From NCBI GenBank assembly GCA_000827265.1, contig KN834757.1:1030537-1094536 (forward strand): 64,000 nucleotides of DNA, given 5' to 3'. The notes beneath the pieces were generated by a model. That model made no database searches. It had not been told where the DNA came from and saw only the letters and a list, made by a program, of their open reading frames with translations. Positions within the stretch are counted from its first letter, which is position 1, and every line of letters starts with the position of its first letter. This document shows positions 24,401 to 36,018 of the stretch, in pieces. The translations under genes were made by a program, and so were the position numbers. Source of the DNA: Collybiopsis luxurians FD-317 M1 (Eukaryota > Basidiomycota > Agaricomycetes > Agaricales > Omphalotaceae).

Positions 24401-27400
24401 GTCGGTTGTGGGCAGCAGAGTATAAAATGCGTTAGAAAGTGCTTCAGAAATGGGCCCTTTGTTGGCCTTTTTCGGCCACCAATGAGTACCCTTCCTTTTC
24501 TGAAGTTTGGAGAGAATACTCTCCAAGCCACGTAGATATAAGGGTGGGAAAGCTTGAGACAGTAGCCACATATTATATTCAGATTGCAGTGTGCGCCTCC
24601 CGTTACCGTCAGGGGGGTCAAATCGAATACCGCGACGATCACTGGAGACCGCGAAAGCGCTGTTAAGGTGAGCAGGAATCATCGAAAGCACCTCGGGGAG
24701 TCGTAATCCGGAAAAAAGATGATACTGAACACCCGAATCAGAATCTAAGCAGAACGCCAACGAAATTTCGATTCCTGCATCAGCCTTCAGCTGTTCAACC
24801 ACTGGGTGGAATTCAACAGGGACTTGATCCATTGGAACACAGTCTGTGATAACGAGCCATCGCCGTTGCGACGACTCATTTACGGAGTACGAGAATACGG
24901 ACTTCTCTGGAACAACGCCGCCCGAGGCTGTTTGAATCTTTGCCGCCGCGACTGACCAGAGCTTCACTGTTTCATCTCCTAGACGTTCTTGAGCAACAAT
25001 GAGTCTCAGGGAGGTGAAGAACAGCGCGCTCTGTGCCAGTTCGTGGTAAGACCCCATTATCAATTCTCGGCAACGAGAAAGCGACATTGCATTATTCGAT
25101 AAGCGAGATGGAGAACCTGCTGCGGATCCTCTCAAAGGAAGTCGTATCAAGGTCTAGAGAAATGTTTAGGAAAAAGTGAACAAAGGTGGAGTTCCGTTCA
25201 CATACCCCGCGGTACTCGTCCATGTCCATCGAGAAACCGTTAATCCCATGCAGGGGAGCCAGATGACCGTCATATGTTCTAAGACTGCCGTCAACAACAA
25301 CAATAGCATTAATGAAGTAACATGAATTCACCAACCTGCGGAAATTTTTCAACTTGCGCCAAATGGAACGCCTCATGATTTGGCCACGACGCTTAGGCAG
25401 ATACGACGCCGAAGGGTCTAAGATCATAATATACTCTCCGGATACAATGAATGCAACCTGCAAATTGTTCATTATTTTGCACGACGCGCATGCATCGACA
25501 GCCGAACTGACCTCTGAAAAGTGGTAGAAAGATAGAGCTCCCAGGCCGAATTTTCCGATAGTGCCGCTGGAGTCCTGCTTCCCTCCTTCGCCAATGTTCC
25601 GGACTCCTCTAAAGTCATTGTCGGAAAAGATAGTATCGTTGAAAAGAACTAAGGCTGGACCCTGCTGAAAAACGCTCATTTGTGGACATAAAATACGAGT
25701 CGAGTTGCACGGCTTTGTATCAAGTAGGATCTCGAATTGACATGCCTTTGCATCCGAAGCATTTGCCAAGAACTCGTTCAAGGAGTATTGTATATCGTAT
25801 TCAACGAGAGTCTTCCTGATACGCGTGACCAACGACTCAGATATGTCCTCATCGTCGATGTCAAGATCATCTTCATCGTCAAGTCGTAAAGAGCTGAGAG
25901 ATGGAATGCGCAGTCTCTCTGCAACCATTCTCGAGATCGCCGGGTGAGCTGCGAAAAGATCGTCTTTCAATGTCACAAAGGTGGAATCACTGCCCAAATC
26001 GTTGAAGTAAACTTCAGACAGTTTGCGCACCGCAACGTCTTGATCTAGAACGAGAATGCGCTCGCGTTGGTCATCCGAAATTTCCTCCCCTTGCAACGAC
26101 AACTCCGATAAGAGAAGTTGCATTTCACTCACAGAATCAGGCTTGGAGAAAACTTCGGCGAGGGTTTCTATGAGGATATCTACAGTTGGCCTGAACGAAT
26201 CTCAGAAAGACAGTACCAGAACCAAAGCACCATTGCTCTTACCGTTCACGGCAGCCCATTGCCTTGAGAAAATCCACATAGCTACGCTCTTGAAGTTCCA
26301 ACGGTATGCAGTGGAAGGATCTCCCAATCTGAGCATCAGCCAAAAGGGTGTATCGAGTTGACGCAATGCTAGAATGAGACAGAGGGATCCATTCCCGGTC
26401 TCGAACCATATCCTGTAACACGCAGAGGTTGGCAGATGCTAAAGCCCCCTTAGAATACTGCTTCGCCAGGTACTGAATAAGGCGAAGCAACCGACCAGAA
26501 CGATGGGAGATATCAGGCCGGTCAAGGGTAGCTTGAAACTGCTGCTCCAGTATTTCGAATTCAAGGGGGATCCCCCATCCGAGCGCTTTCCGCATGTGGC
26601 CAGAGATTGGACGGGCGACGATGGAAAGTACCTCGTCAAACAGGAATTGATGTTCGTCAGGCTGTAAATCACGGCATTGCTGCCTAGGTGCCAAAGTACC
26701 ATGGTCAGTCGGGATCCATGACGTCTGGTCATCAGTCTGCAGTTTCTGGGCGTACGAGGGATCCCATTCTTCTGATAACAAATCCAGCAGCCTCCTGGCC
26801 TTTTCAAAGCGGACAGCATCGGCCGGGGCGTGAGAAATATGTTTGATTCGCTCATCAAGCATCTCGGACGAGAGTTGAGTGCGAAGCAGATTCGCAGATT
26901 GCATCATACTCAAATTGGACGTTTCGGAATATGGATCCGCAGGGAATCGGTCAGTCTCGTCCTCATATAGGCCTGCGATGGAGGAATGGGGGTCTATAAT
27001 GTCGGCTGGGCAGGCGAGAATGCGAGAATGAGCGGTAGGAATACATTTTTGATGGCGCAGCTTTTCTCGAGCTTCCTGTGTTAGCAACATTAGCCAGGGA
27101 ATGATTCGTCGTAGCAGCAGATCCTGGAGAGATTCCGGCTGATTTGAGATATTTTCGGCAGCAAGATTCAGAATTTCTACCTCTCTGAGGACACTGGATA
27201 GAGGTTCGAGAACCTGAAGCAGCACTGACGAAGTTTTCGAAACGTCCATGAAAGTGATATCTTCGAGAATAGGCAGAGGAAAGTCATCAGCGACGTTGAC
27301 GAATTGCAAACAACGGCCTGTGGCGGTATTCAACTCGGTCTTCGGCGAGGGTACGCTGGGAATGCGAGTCGGGAAGATAGGCAGACGACAGAAATCCATT

Positions 27401-29971
27401 TGCTGTTGACGATTCAGTGCAGGCTTGACCTGCAAGCACTGAGTCAGATGGTTCTGAAGTATGAGACGATCCTCATGTTTCGGAATGTCAGGATTGATGA
27501 AGCCTACGAGTTCCGGGACGTTTTCAATGGATAACGCCATTGCATGAATGGTAAGTGTGCCCGTAGACGTCAGAGAAGGGTGCAGGAATGGAACGTTCGC
27601 ATCTCTAAGCATTTTCAACAGTTCTTCTTGTACAGGAGACGAGAGAAATGCCTTTTTCGATACCTGGCGCAGGGTATCATCGAGCATAGGAAGAAGACAG
27701 AAGGACGATGCGACCACGAAAAATGGATGAGAATCGGGCAGGCTTAGGCTATCCATCCAATTCCAAAAAGCACAGCACCACGAGACACTGGGCGAAGACG
27801 ACAAACAGACTCTTCGTAGATAATTCTCCATAATTTCTGGACTGAAGTCAGTAACATTGAGATAGTCTCGACTGAAGGATTGGGCCAGCTTGTCACGAGC
27901 AATGTTCGGTAAAGCGGAGATGTCGATGATGTTGGCGTCGTAAGAACGAAATAACTCTGCCTCAGCAGCTGTAGCCAAGATGTATCGGGTAGATACTACA
28001 TTAGGCGCGGAAAGGGAAATGCGATCACCACCGACAGTTAGAATCAAAGGGAGTTCGACGATGTACGATGGGGAACTTGAGATGAGATATTCCAGAATAC
28101 GATCCTTATCTGGATTGCCAAGGTTTCCCAGTTGAGGTATTCGCGGCTAAAGGCGCAATCAGCTTTTGTGGGAACATCGATCATGAAGCGAAATCTTACT
28201 CGAAGAAGGGAGTGCAAATTGTGGCCATCGAAAGAGTAGAGGCAGCCCTGCTGCTTGGAACGGAAATCGGACCGTTCGAACGCTATAAAGATAGGTGAAG
28301 GAGGGGTTACAACAGAAACTCCAGCCATCGATACAGCATGGACTAGCTCCCTATCGAAAGATGCTGCAGCTGCTAATGCCGTTTGGCCGGATCCTATGAA
28401 TGTGCAACGTCCCTGTATGAGAGCAGGAAAGACCTCCTCGCAGTTCTCCAAGACGGTGTTCATGACAAGAGCAAGTGAAGCAGGAGCCAGCGATGAATTT
28501 TCCAATGGCCAAGCGGACCAAATATCTTCTACATGCTCCTCTTTCACAAGGATCCGAAGAAGTAATGACCAGGCCATCGGAAGGAAATCCTCAAATATCA
28601 TACGATTCCAAAATACAAGAAGCCTGTCAAGATATCAAGAAGTTCACGTAGCCCACAAAGTAACAAGAACCATTACCTTTCACGCGATTCGTCCTCGATC
28701 CCCAGCTCATTTGGATTTCGGAGGTGCTGACGATCAGAAGTTAGAGCGAAAACTCCGTGGACGTGAAGAGGAAATCCAGTCCAGATAGGAAGCGGTAGAA
28801 GAGTGAAAAGCTGTCCTTTAACATGCTGATGTGACAGAGGGAATGCCAGAGCAATATGTGATGACAACTTGTCCTGTTTAAGACGGTCATCCACATTATA
28901 ACCAAGACGTTGTGATATTTTCGATTGAACCGATGCTTCGTCGTCTACAACGTGAACAATCCGCCATTTGTGAACAACAGAGCGGTCAGAACCGACTGTA
29001 GAAACGATATCCAGTCTGTAAGTCTCGGAACGACAGACGTTCCCGGGCACGAAAGATCTCAATGGAGCAACCTCCGGATTTGATACAGTAACTGTGGCTT
29101 TGACAGTCATACTACCGTCCACTCCGATTTCTCGAAGCTCGATAAACATGACATGCTTCAAAAACAGGAGTGCAACGGGGAGCTCATTCTCTATAAAACC
29201 GTGAAATAGACTCCGAATGTGATCGATCCTCGTTTCAACTGGCTTGATTCTGCTGCGCTGAGCTTCGGCATGTGTACGCAATGGCAGACGCACGACTGTA
29301 CCCTCAAACGGGACTTCAGTGAGTGCTCCGCGAAAAGCGTCAGTTTGGTCTTGGAATCGGTTCATCTCGTCTTTGATTGAAATTGAAACACCGCCTTCAA
29401 ACTCGTCGAACTCTCCATGAGGATCAAAGATGACGAGTTTGTCTCCAGAGAGGATGTGAATGTTGTCGGTTATCTTGGAAGTAATGCTCATTCAGCGAGT
29501 GGCACAGCACATGCTTTGAATACATACGTGATAACAGGCACGAATACCCAACCCATATTTGCCAGTTTTTCTAGAGATAATTCATTATTTCACCCCGACA
29601 AAGAGGAGAGGGTCACACACGTTTCATCGGCCGATTTGTTTGAACCATGAATAGTCCTGACGGCCTCCCAATCGCTTTCGGTAAACATGCTATCGTTTAC
29701 AGCAAGAAGAGATGGACCCTGGGTGCGTTTGAGGACGTTTTCAATTACGCTCTGGTCTCCATGTTGACGACAATCGAGGATGAAAGTCTGTCATTGAAAA
29801 CAAGTCAAAAATGGATTTCATTCAGTTTGTTATTTCATGCACCTGCTTAGTGGCCCCTGCATCATCCGAGTTCTGCAGGATCTCTCGTAAAATAGAATTT
29901 CCCGGATAGCTATCAAGAATCCCACTGATGGCGGATGCCATATCGACCCGTTCACGCCAACTGGAAGGCAT
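21436..29971 (-). CDS. Giant sacsin-like protein with HATPase domains and C-terminal BTB-like domain
   Basis: About 2,700 residues. The start at 29971 (MPSSWRERVDMASAIS) leads straight into an Hsp90/sacsin-type ATP-binding domain: EILQNSDDAGATK, DSMFTESDWEAV, then KTGKYGLGIRACYH and ITDNIHILSGD. A second, more divergent copy lies near 25880-25500 (ANASDAKA, LFNDTIFSDNDFRGV, GTIGKFGLGALSFYHFSE), as in the sacsin repeat architecture. Between and after them are long alpha-helical sacsin-repeat regions. The C-terminal 250 residues look like a BTB/POZ domain (LRASGKLLDIELRP, LKAHAAYLAAHVP, FGARAFLGLLDIVYTGDI). The gene ends ILDDFK at 21436. Many short introns were checked to keep frame at the 5' end and before the BTB part. 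Sacsin is a chaperone-linked protein in animals; the fungal role is unknown. Confidence 0.85.
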
Positions 29972-30417
29972 AGCGAATGATATGGAAAGTTGAAACAGTC
30001 AGAAGGAAAGAGCTCAAATGAGGATCAAGCACAAAGAAACTCAAAAAGGGAATCCAGCTGCGCCACAACAGGAGAGCCCACCGGGATGACGCCTGTAGAA
30101 CCCATGGCCCACGGAACAAAATGAAATCTCGTGCCATTCAAAGCCGGAAAGAGATAGAGATGGATAGAAGATAAGAAAGGCTTTGATTGGCATTTTGAGA
30201 ACCAGAACCGCACGACGACAACAAAAAGTCGCCATTTGCCGTGATTCATGGCCGAGACGGAGAAGACAGTCATTGGAAATAGTGGCTTGAGCAAATTACA
30301 CGTCGTACAGAGTCTGGATATGCGAAAACTTGGAGATGACTGCAAGTAAAAGTGTCGGTGAGATTGAAAGAGACAGGGAAAACTGCAGCGTCAGGCGCTT
30401 ACTGAGCGCTTCGCAAC
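29972..30417. promoter_or_regulatory. Bidirectional spacer, sacsin-like gene / SNF8
   Basis: 446-bp region between divergent start codons, which must hold both promoters. It has no recognised gene; the open frames on the minus strand across it lack family features. Confidence 0.5.
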
Positions 30418-31200
30418 TTGACCCGCAACATGCACAGACTCAATGGCGTTGGTCTCGCCGCCTTTGACCGCCATACTTCTACCACTCAATCCTTTGCTGC
30501 TCTTTCATCTACACTCTCTCAAACCCAAATATCTCACCTTCAGACTCAGCTAACTTCCTTTCGTTCCGCCCTTACAACTTTTGCGACTAATCATAGAGAA
30601 GACATTCTTTCCGACCCCTCTTTTCGCCACAAGTTCACTCAGATGTGCTACAATATTGGCGTGGACCCTTTGGCTGGTCCACGCAAAGGCGGATGGTGGG
30701 CAGAGTTATTACCTGGACTGGGCGATTGGCAATACGAGCTGGGTGTACAGATTGTCGATGTTTGCGTATCGACGAGGGAGAGGAATGGTGGAATGATTGA
30801 ATTGTCAGAGCTTGTACGGCTTGTACGAAAGCTCCGTGGAGTTTCTGACGGCCAAGCTGGTCAAATAACTGAAGATGATATTATCCGTTCCGTGAAGACT
30901 CTCCAGCCTTTAGGGGCTGGCTATCAGATTATTACCCTCACAGATGGCAGGAAGATGGTTAGGAGTGTGCCAAAAGAACTTGACGAGGATCAGACCGTCA
31001 TTCTGGCTATAGCACGTATGCCTGGCAAGTATGGGAGGGTGACGGAGGAGGATCTCGTGCAGGAGAAGGGATGGACAAGAGAGAGGGCTCGTGGGGCGTT
31101 GGAGAATATGCTGATAAGGGATGGGCTATGCTGGGTCGATGAACAAGATGAGGTCTATGATAGAGTTTATTGGGTTACATCGGCGATGAAATGGGATTAG
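30418..31200 (+). CDS. SNF8: ESCRT-II subunit Vps22/SNF8 (EAP30)
   Basis: Component of ESCRT-II, which sorts ubiquitinated membrane proteins into multivesicular bodies. Single exon of 260 residues, close to the family size of about 250. It begins MTRNMHRLNGVGLAAF; the conserved start in the family is a short basic segment before GVGLAA, so the ATG at 30430 is equally possible. The N-terminal helical hairpin is followed by FRHKFTQMCYNIGVDPLAG, GWWAELLPGLGDWQYELGVQIVDVC (printed in parts across 30700-30770) and two winged-helix domains ending YWVTSAMKWD. The absence of introns is unusual beside its neighbours. It is divergent from the sacsin-like gene. Confidence 0.93.
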   Translation: MTRNMHRLNGVGLAAFDRHTSTTQSFAALSSTLSQTQISHLQTQLTSFRSALTTFATNHREDILSDPSFRHKFTQMCYNIGVDPLAGPRKGGWWAELLPGLGDWQYELGVQIVDVCVSTRERNGGMIELSELVRLVRKLRGVSDGQAGQITEDDIIRSVKTLQPLGAGYQIITLTDGRKMVRSVPKELDEDQTVILAIARMPGKYGRVTEEDLVQEKGWTRERARGALENMLIRDGLCWVDEQDEVYDRVYWVTSAMKWD

Positions 31201-31861
31201 GTCAGTGTGCCCCTGCCTGCTATACTCGCTTCACGCCCAGTAACCGTGCAGTTTGTCACTAGCTTCTATCGCGGCCGACGAAATAAGCCGCAAATATAAC
31301 AGGGTAAGCTCAACCTTCGTTCGAGTTCCCGGTCGCCCTCAACGCATTCAAAGCTATCTTACTTTGAGCTCGAATCCACAGATCGAGGCAATAGTCTTGC
31401 CCTCGTCGTGTATCGAATATCGCTGCCGTCATCCGAAGCTATGCTTTTAGACTTCTGCGCATCATGATCCTGTCGAGCAATAACAAAATACCTGAGGGCT
31501 GATCTTATTTCTATGTTTTTCTGATGCGCCGTGTGCGAACCCCAAGAGATTGGTGGCAGTATGGAGGCAGCTGTTCTGCTCATAGGTTGGGATCTGGGAC
31601 TGGAATATCGATAGCTGACAGAAGACAGGCGAGATAGGTCGTTTTCAATGCTTTCGTTACACCTGGCAAAGCGACTGTATAATCCGGAGGAGATTTTTTG
31701 AATCGAAATAATCCGAGTCAAGGGAAGGAGATGTGTCATGAATCTTTTCTCAGCTCAGTCTTTCGATATAGTTGAATTACAATGTGAGAGGTGGTGACGG
31801 GAATGTGGTGTCGAAGACCTATTAGACTATCAGACTGTCATCACACGCATTCCTTCTTGGC
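31201..31861. other. Intergenic before tRNA-His
   Basis: No supportable gene. A minus-strand open frame of 126 codons (31359-31739) has no recognisable family feature, and I do not call it. Confidence 0.4.
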
Positions 31862-31949
31862 GTCCCTGTCGATTAGTGGTCAAATCATCACGTTGTGGTT
31901 ACAACTGCTGCATACCGTGAAGCCGGGAGCTCGAATCTCCCCAGGGACA
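31862..31949 (+). tRNA. tRNA-His(GUG), 16-nt intron, copy 1
   Basis: Acceptor GTCCCTG pairs perfectly with CAGGGAC, then A. Anticodon stem is TCACG/CGTGA. The loop is TTGTGG + C with anticodon GTG. The T-arm is GGGAG-CTCGAAT-CTCCC. The intron (TTACAACTGCTGCATA) sits after base 37. The extra 5' G of tRNA-His is added after transcription in eukaryotes and is not expected in the gene. Confidence 0.93.
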
Positions 31950-33891
31950 ATATCAAGATTATTATGTCATTAATGATATGTACAAGAACTTTCTTTTCTG
32001 CTAAATTCTATCTGCATATGTACTCTAATTTCATCTGTCTTTTTGAAAAGTAGGTTCTTGCTCTAAATTCTAGTTCGATAGACACTAAATATAATATTCC
32101 AAATTCCCAATGATAGATATTTCTGACATCCAAGGCAGAGCAATCCTCATTAATCATGGTGCACAAAAGCTGACTACCCCTTTCAAGTTCCAACTGGCAA
32201 CCGACGCTTCCCTCTTTTTCTCGTACCTTCTATTGCTCTGTAAGATTGGAATACTGAGTAACTCAGATCCGTTCCTATCTCCCGCAAAGGAGCAGATCCC
32301 AATCTCCGGATCAGACGCCTTTGGTCATCCTTGGCACTTGCAGCCACAACTACTACGTACACTCTTTTCTTGACCGAACGCATCGATATTTTGATTCTGA
32401 TTCATCCCGGAGGACGTGAAGCCGATCTGCATTTATAAGGTGGCGTTAAACGTTGACTTTTTCATCTCCGATGCCTGTCGCGGTTACCACGGTTCCGAAG
32501 ATCTAACGGATGTTGTGCTCGTCAAGCTGTTGTTTCAACCTTTCCCAGAAATCAACTAGCTAGTGATTCAAACTTCAAAGTTCCAACACACCACGCTTGC
32601 GACCGCTGGCTCGTGCTGCCCTGTTTCTTGCCGATGCTATATAATTTTGATAAGAAGATCTGCAATGTGAATTCTATGGGGCACGTTCCAAGTTGTTAGA
32701 GCTCTCTAAAATCGGAGCAAGCTTTTACAAGAAAGCCAGGAGAACAAGAGATTCGAGGCACGACGAATCCAGTAGCTGTGCAAGCGCTGCTGCATTGTTT
32801 CACGCGTCTGTTACACATTTAGATCGCGTCTCGACGCGCTTGTTGGCTACCCGTCCTGCCCGAGCAGAGACGTGAATAGGATACTGTACTTCGGGTAGCA
32901 AGGTGTAGTATACAAACATATGGCATCGGCCGCGGAAAATGATTTCAAAGCTGACGAAAAGTATCATTCGCGGGGAGGTCGAGTATTTTCGAGCAAGGCG
33001 GGACATCAAGCATCAAGCATCACTCCTGTTTATCAGTCTCGAGAATATCGACGCTTCTGAGCGCATCGAATAACAACACGGATTCAGACAACTTTGGGGC
33101 TACATTCTCCTACCTCGGAGCGGGAGATGATATATCATGAGACTTAATCTTTGGAAGATCTTATGGAAAGCTGAAATGTCAAGGTTCAAGAGTGGCGTTG
33201 AAAACGGCGGAATGAAGGCACCGGAAACGAATCAAGAATCACAGGTACGCGCAATCAATTATCCGATTCAAGGTGACGATTTCGAAGGAGGAAACCGCGT
33301 GTTCATTGAGGTAAATCCCATTTGGCCTAGTTGTTCCATCACGCAGCATTTTGAAATCTATTGGGGTCAAAGATAACCTCTCATCTATATCATAGGAAGG
33401 GGGTCCTAGGAAGGGGGTGCTTGAAATGGTGAATATGATCTCGGTAAAAGCTAGGAAGGGCCTGGAAGCTCGTATCTTTTAGCGCAGCTTATTTTCAGCG
33501 AAGGGTTCAGAAATAGCAATCTTTTATGTGGGATCAGCTGAGACGATATTTTTGCCTCCAGTACCACATCCAAGTCCCTGGAGCACCGCAGACATAACGT
33601 CTGAAACCGCGAGAAGGGTTGAATATATGCACACAAGGATAAGCACTGCCTGCCGCCGGGTATATCAAAGGTACGTTCAGGGCTACAATTGATACTCATG
33701 ACGAAAGGGGTTACTGTCGCGGTACTCCGTTGCAACAAAAATTGAAGCCGACATATCTCGGCTCACGGTGCCTGATACCGTGACAGGCTTGGAAATGATA
33801 AATAGCTGAGCTTCGGTCTCCGGAGAAATTTGTAAAATTCTGTCTTTCCCTTCTCGCAGCTTGCAGCTTCTCTTCACAAACATCTTTCACT
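31950..33891. other. Long gene-poor stretch upstream of the repeat-peptide gene
   Basis: Nearly 2 kb with no gene I can support. Short local duplications occur, for example AGGAAGGGGGT twice near 33394-33419. From about 33838 a CT-rich tract leads into the start codon of the repeat-peptide gene, typical of a basidiomycete transcription start region. Confidence 0.45.
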
Positions 33892-34263
33892 ATGCGCTAT
33901 TTCTCCTTAGCTAGTGCTATGGTCGTTTTCTCGATATTACTTTCCTATTGCAGTGCAGTCCCCCTCGATGTATGTGTTTTTTTAACCAAGGTATACGAAT
34001 ACTGATGATCACTTCATACGTCTTAGTCGCGATCCGGGACTGGAGAAGCAGGTGCAGCTGATTGGAGACGTTCCGGCACTGGAGAGGCGGGCGCTGCCGA
34101 CTGGAGACGATCCGGAACTGGAGAGGCAGGTGCCGCCGATTGGAGACGCTCCGGAACTGGAGAAGCAGGTGCCGCTGACTGGAGACGTTCCGGGACTGGA
34201 GAAGCAGGTGCCGCTGACTGGAGACGTTCCGGAACTGGGGAGGCAGGTGCTGCTGACTGGTAG
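33892..34263 (+). CDS. Secreted Kex2-type repeat-peptide precursor (6 identical 11-mers)
   Basis: Two exons: 33892-33969 and 34027-34263, joined by a 57-nt intron (GTATGT...CTTAG) in phase 0, giving 104 residues. Exon 1 is a classic signal peptide: basic MRYF, hydrophobic VVFSILLSY core and CSA-VP cleavage region. Exon 2 consists only of six tandem 13-residue units, each ending in the peptide SGTGEAGAADW. Units 2-6 begin with Arg-Arg and unit 1 with Ser-Arg. The stop (TAG) follows the sixth Trp directly. Nine codons vary among units and all changes are synonymous, which argues for selection on this peptide. Arg-Arg is a Kex2 protease site, so the precursor should yield up to six copies in the late Golgi. 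Known relatives by architecture are dikaritin RiPP precursors and Rep1 repellent; the sequence itself is unfamiliar. No CaaX box, so it is not a basidiomycete pheromone. Product fate and any cyclisation are unknown. Confidence 0.82.
34027..34260 (+). repeat. Six 39-bp coding repeats of the peptide precursor
   Basis: Perfect 39-bp periodicity in frame with the second exon. Differences between units fall on third codon positions, apart from the first codon of unit 1 (TCG in place of AGA). Constant columns are TCC, ACT and TGG. The array fills the exon exactly, from the splice acceptor to the stop codon. Confidence 0.95.
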
Positions 34264-36018
34264 CGGGATCGTGTCATGCGAGTGGTCCGCCACAGCTAGA
34301 CCCAAATATTCATCTGGGCCCTCACAGTCGTTTGCACCAAGAACCTCACATTCATTCGACATCGGCTTGAATTGTTGTATCATCTTTCTCCGTTGACTTC
34401 GCTTTCGTTATCGTTCTGCACGGGAACACATATTTTGAGGGGTTGGATTTTGCTACCCGCATAACTCTGGACCCTTCAAAAGCCCATATCGTTTCGAATC
34501 GTGCTTCTTGTTGGGGTTTGCCGCGAGGAGGTGACGTGGTCAAAGGTCGGGCAGTCTGCAAGAATTTCACATCGCTTCCTTACTGTAATGACTGTTACGA
34601 CTTCAAGGATTTTTGCTTTCGTGTATCGTTTGGTGTATCTTTATGGATTAACTTTGTCTTCCACTTGGGATATAAAATGCGTCTTTACTTTTTTAGAACT
34701 TAACAAGATGATCTATAATCCGCGGTCTTCTCCCCGAAAGTTTCCAATTCCCATTCCATCGGGTTACCCGAATGTGTTATTGTTTTAGTGTTCTGCTATC
34801 CCAATCATCAGAGCATCGTTTTCTGATACTTACCACAACTAGGTACGCTGCTGGTTGGCTTTTTCTCGTGTCTCTATCCACGTATGGTAGGGCATTCCTA
34901 CATCAGCATTCGAGCCTCGAGAACTCTCCCTTTGATATTCACGGTCTTGTACATTCACACTTCTATTTGAGCTATTCTCATCCTTCTTTCCCATGCTTCG
35001 GCGGGTTCGTGTACTTATTCTGACCTTGGCCCGACATGCTTACCCAGGACTACCCAGGACTACCCAAGAGCGCTCAAACTTCCCTGCTTCGATATCCTCG
35101 GAAGTGAGGTCTTTTCGCAAAATATGCCAAAATGCTTTGACAATAGCATGAGATGAGAAGAGAAGCGTTCGGAGCGGCGCCCTTTACGAAACATCGGGTA
35201 TAGACAATCAATACCGTTTAGGACTTGTAGATGTATGCTGTGAACATCACTTTCCGAAATAAACAATCTATTGAAGGCTGGCATAGGTTCGAGAAATTGC
35301 TGTGCGCGCAATGCGCTACTTGTATCGGCCTAACATCGTCTGTCAGAGTAGACGTGAACAAAGGACAGCCAAGGCAAGTCAAGTCATTCGATGATTAATG
35401 GTCCGGCGAGAGAGAGGCCAAGCCGGTGCTCTGGAAGTGAATATGAACGAGGAAAAGCGGGAATTCTTTCTCGTGGTAAGTACCGCTACCTTGGCATCTA
35501 GTATGCCGGTGCAACGACGAATAAATTCGTCAGTTAATTCAAGCGGTTAAAATTCGAACGACGCAGGGTATGTGAGAGTCACAGTTGATGAATGCTTGCG
35601 TGGGTGAGAACTCGCTTAGAGCGTCGAATATCCTTCTGAGTAACTCACTTGGCGGAATTTGCAGATGTCCCCAAGCACTGTTACTTACCCACCAAATGTC
35701 TGCGAGAGATCCGAGGCGCAAGAGCTATCGTTCGAATGACGTTCGAATGACGCTCAACCTTACCAGTCATCCATGCAACTATAATTTTGGGTATGCTGAA
35801 TTGCACGGAACGCCTGGGATAAAGCTATGGGGGGAAGGAAGACGCAGACATGTATAGTAATCCATGGCCGCCTGAGGAATAAGCGTGAGTGATATTCTGT
35901 ATTCTGACCGCAAAGCTCACGGGATCCTCTTTCTAGTCGATTTGTGTCGAAGTCAGATTGAGGTTGTTTGAAGTGAGTCAGCACACACGAGCATTTATTG
36001 ATTTGTATACTTATCGAG
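34264..36018. other. Gene-poor stretch
   Basis: About 1.75 kb between the repeat-peptide gene and the end of the beta-lactamase-like gene. Nothing coding could be supported. Small tandem duplications are visible: TACCCAGGAC at 35040-35060, and GTTCGAATGAC twice at about 35731-35752. Confidence 0.4.

Noticed and set aside
29952..30345. Minus-strand open frames upstream of SNF8
   Set aside because: Upstream of the sacsin-like start on the same strand, with no family features; probably promoter or 5' UTR sequence.
31359..31739. 126-codon minus-strand open frame
   Set aside because: Basic, Ser-rich with no domain, no splice context and no plausible upstream region.
34027..34260. CRISPR array or simple minisatellite
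   Set aside because: Eukaryotic context, no spacers, units directly adjacent and in frame with an upstream signal-peptide exon, with synonymous-only variation at the varying codons.
33892..34263. Mating pheromone precursor
   Set aside because: Basidiomycete pheromones are short with a C-terminal CaaX box; this ends in Trp and is repeated. The alpha-factor type with such repeats belongs to ascomycetes and has different peptide composition.
34023..34383. Two long minus-strand frames and one plus-strand frame over the repeat array
   Set aside because: They arise from the 39-bp periodicity. They lack a signal peptide or splice support, and the plus-strand alternative and one minus frame change amino acids from unit to unit.
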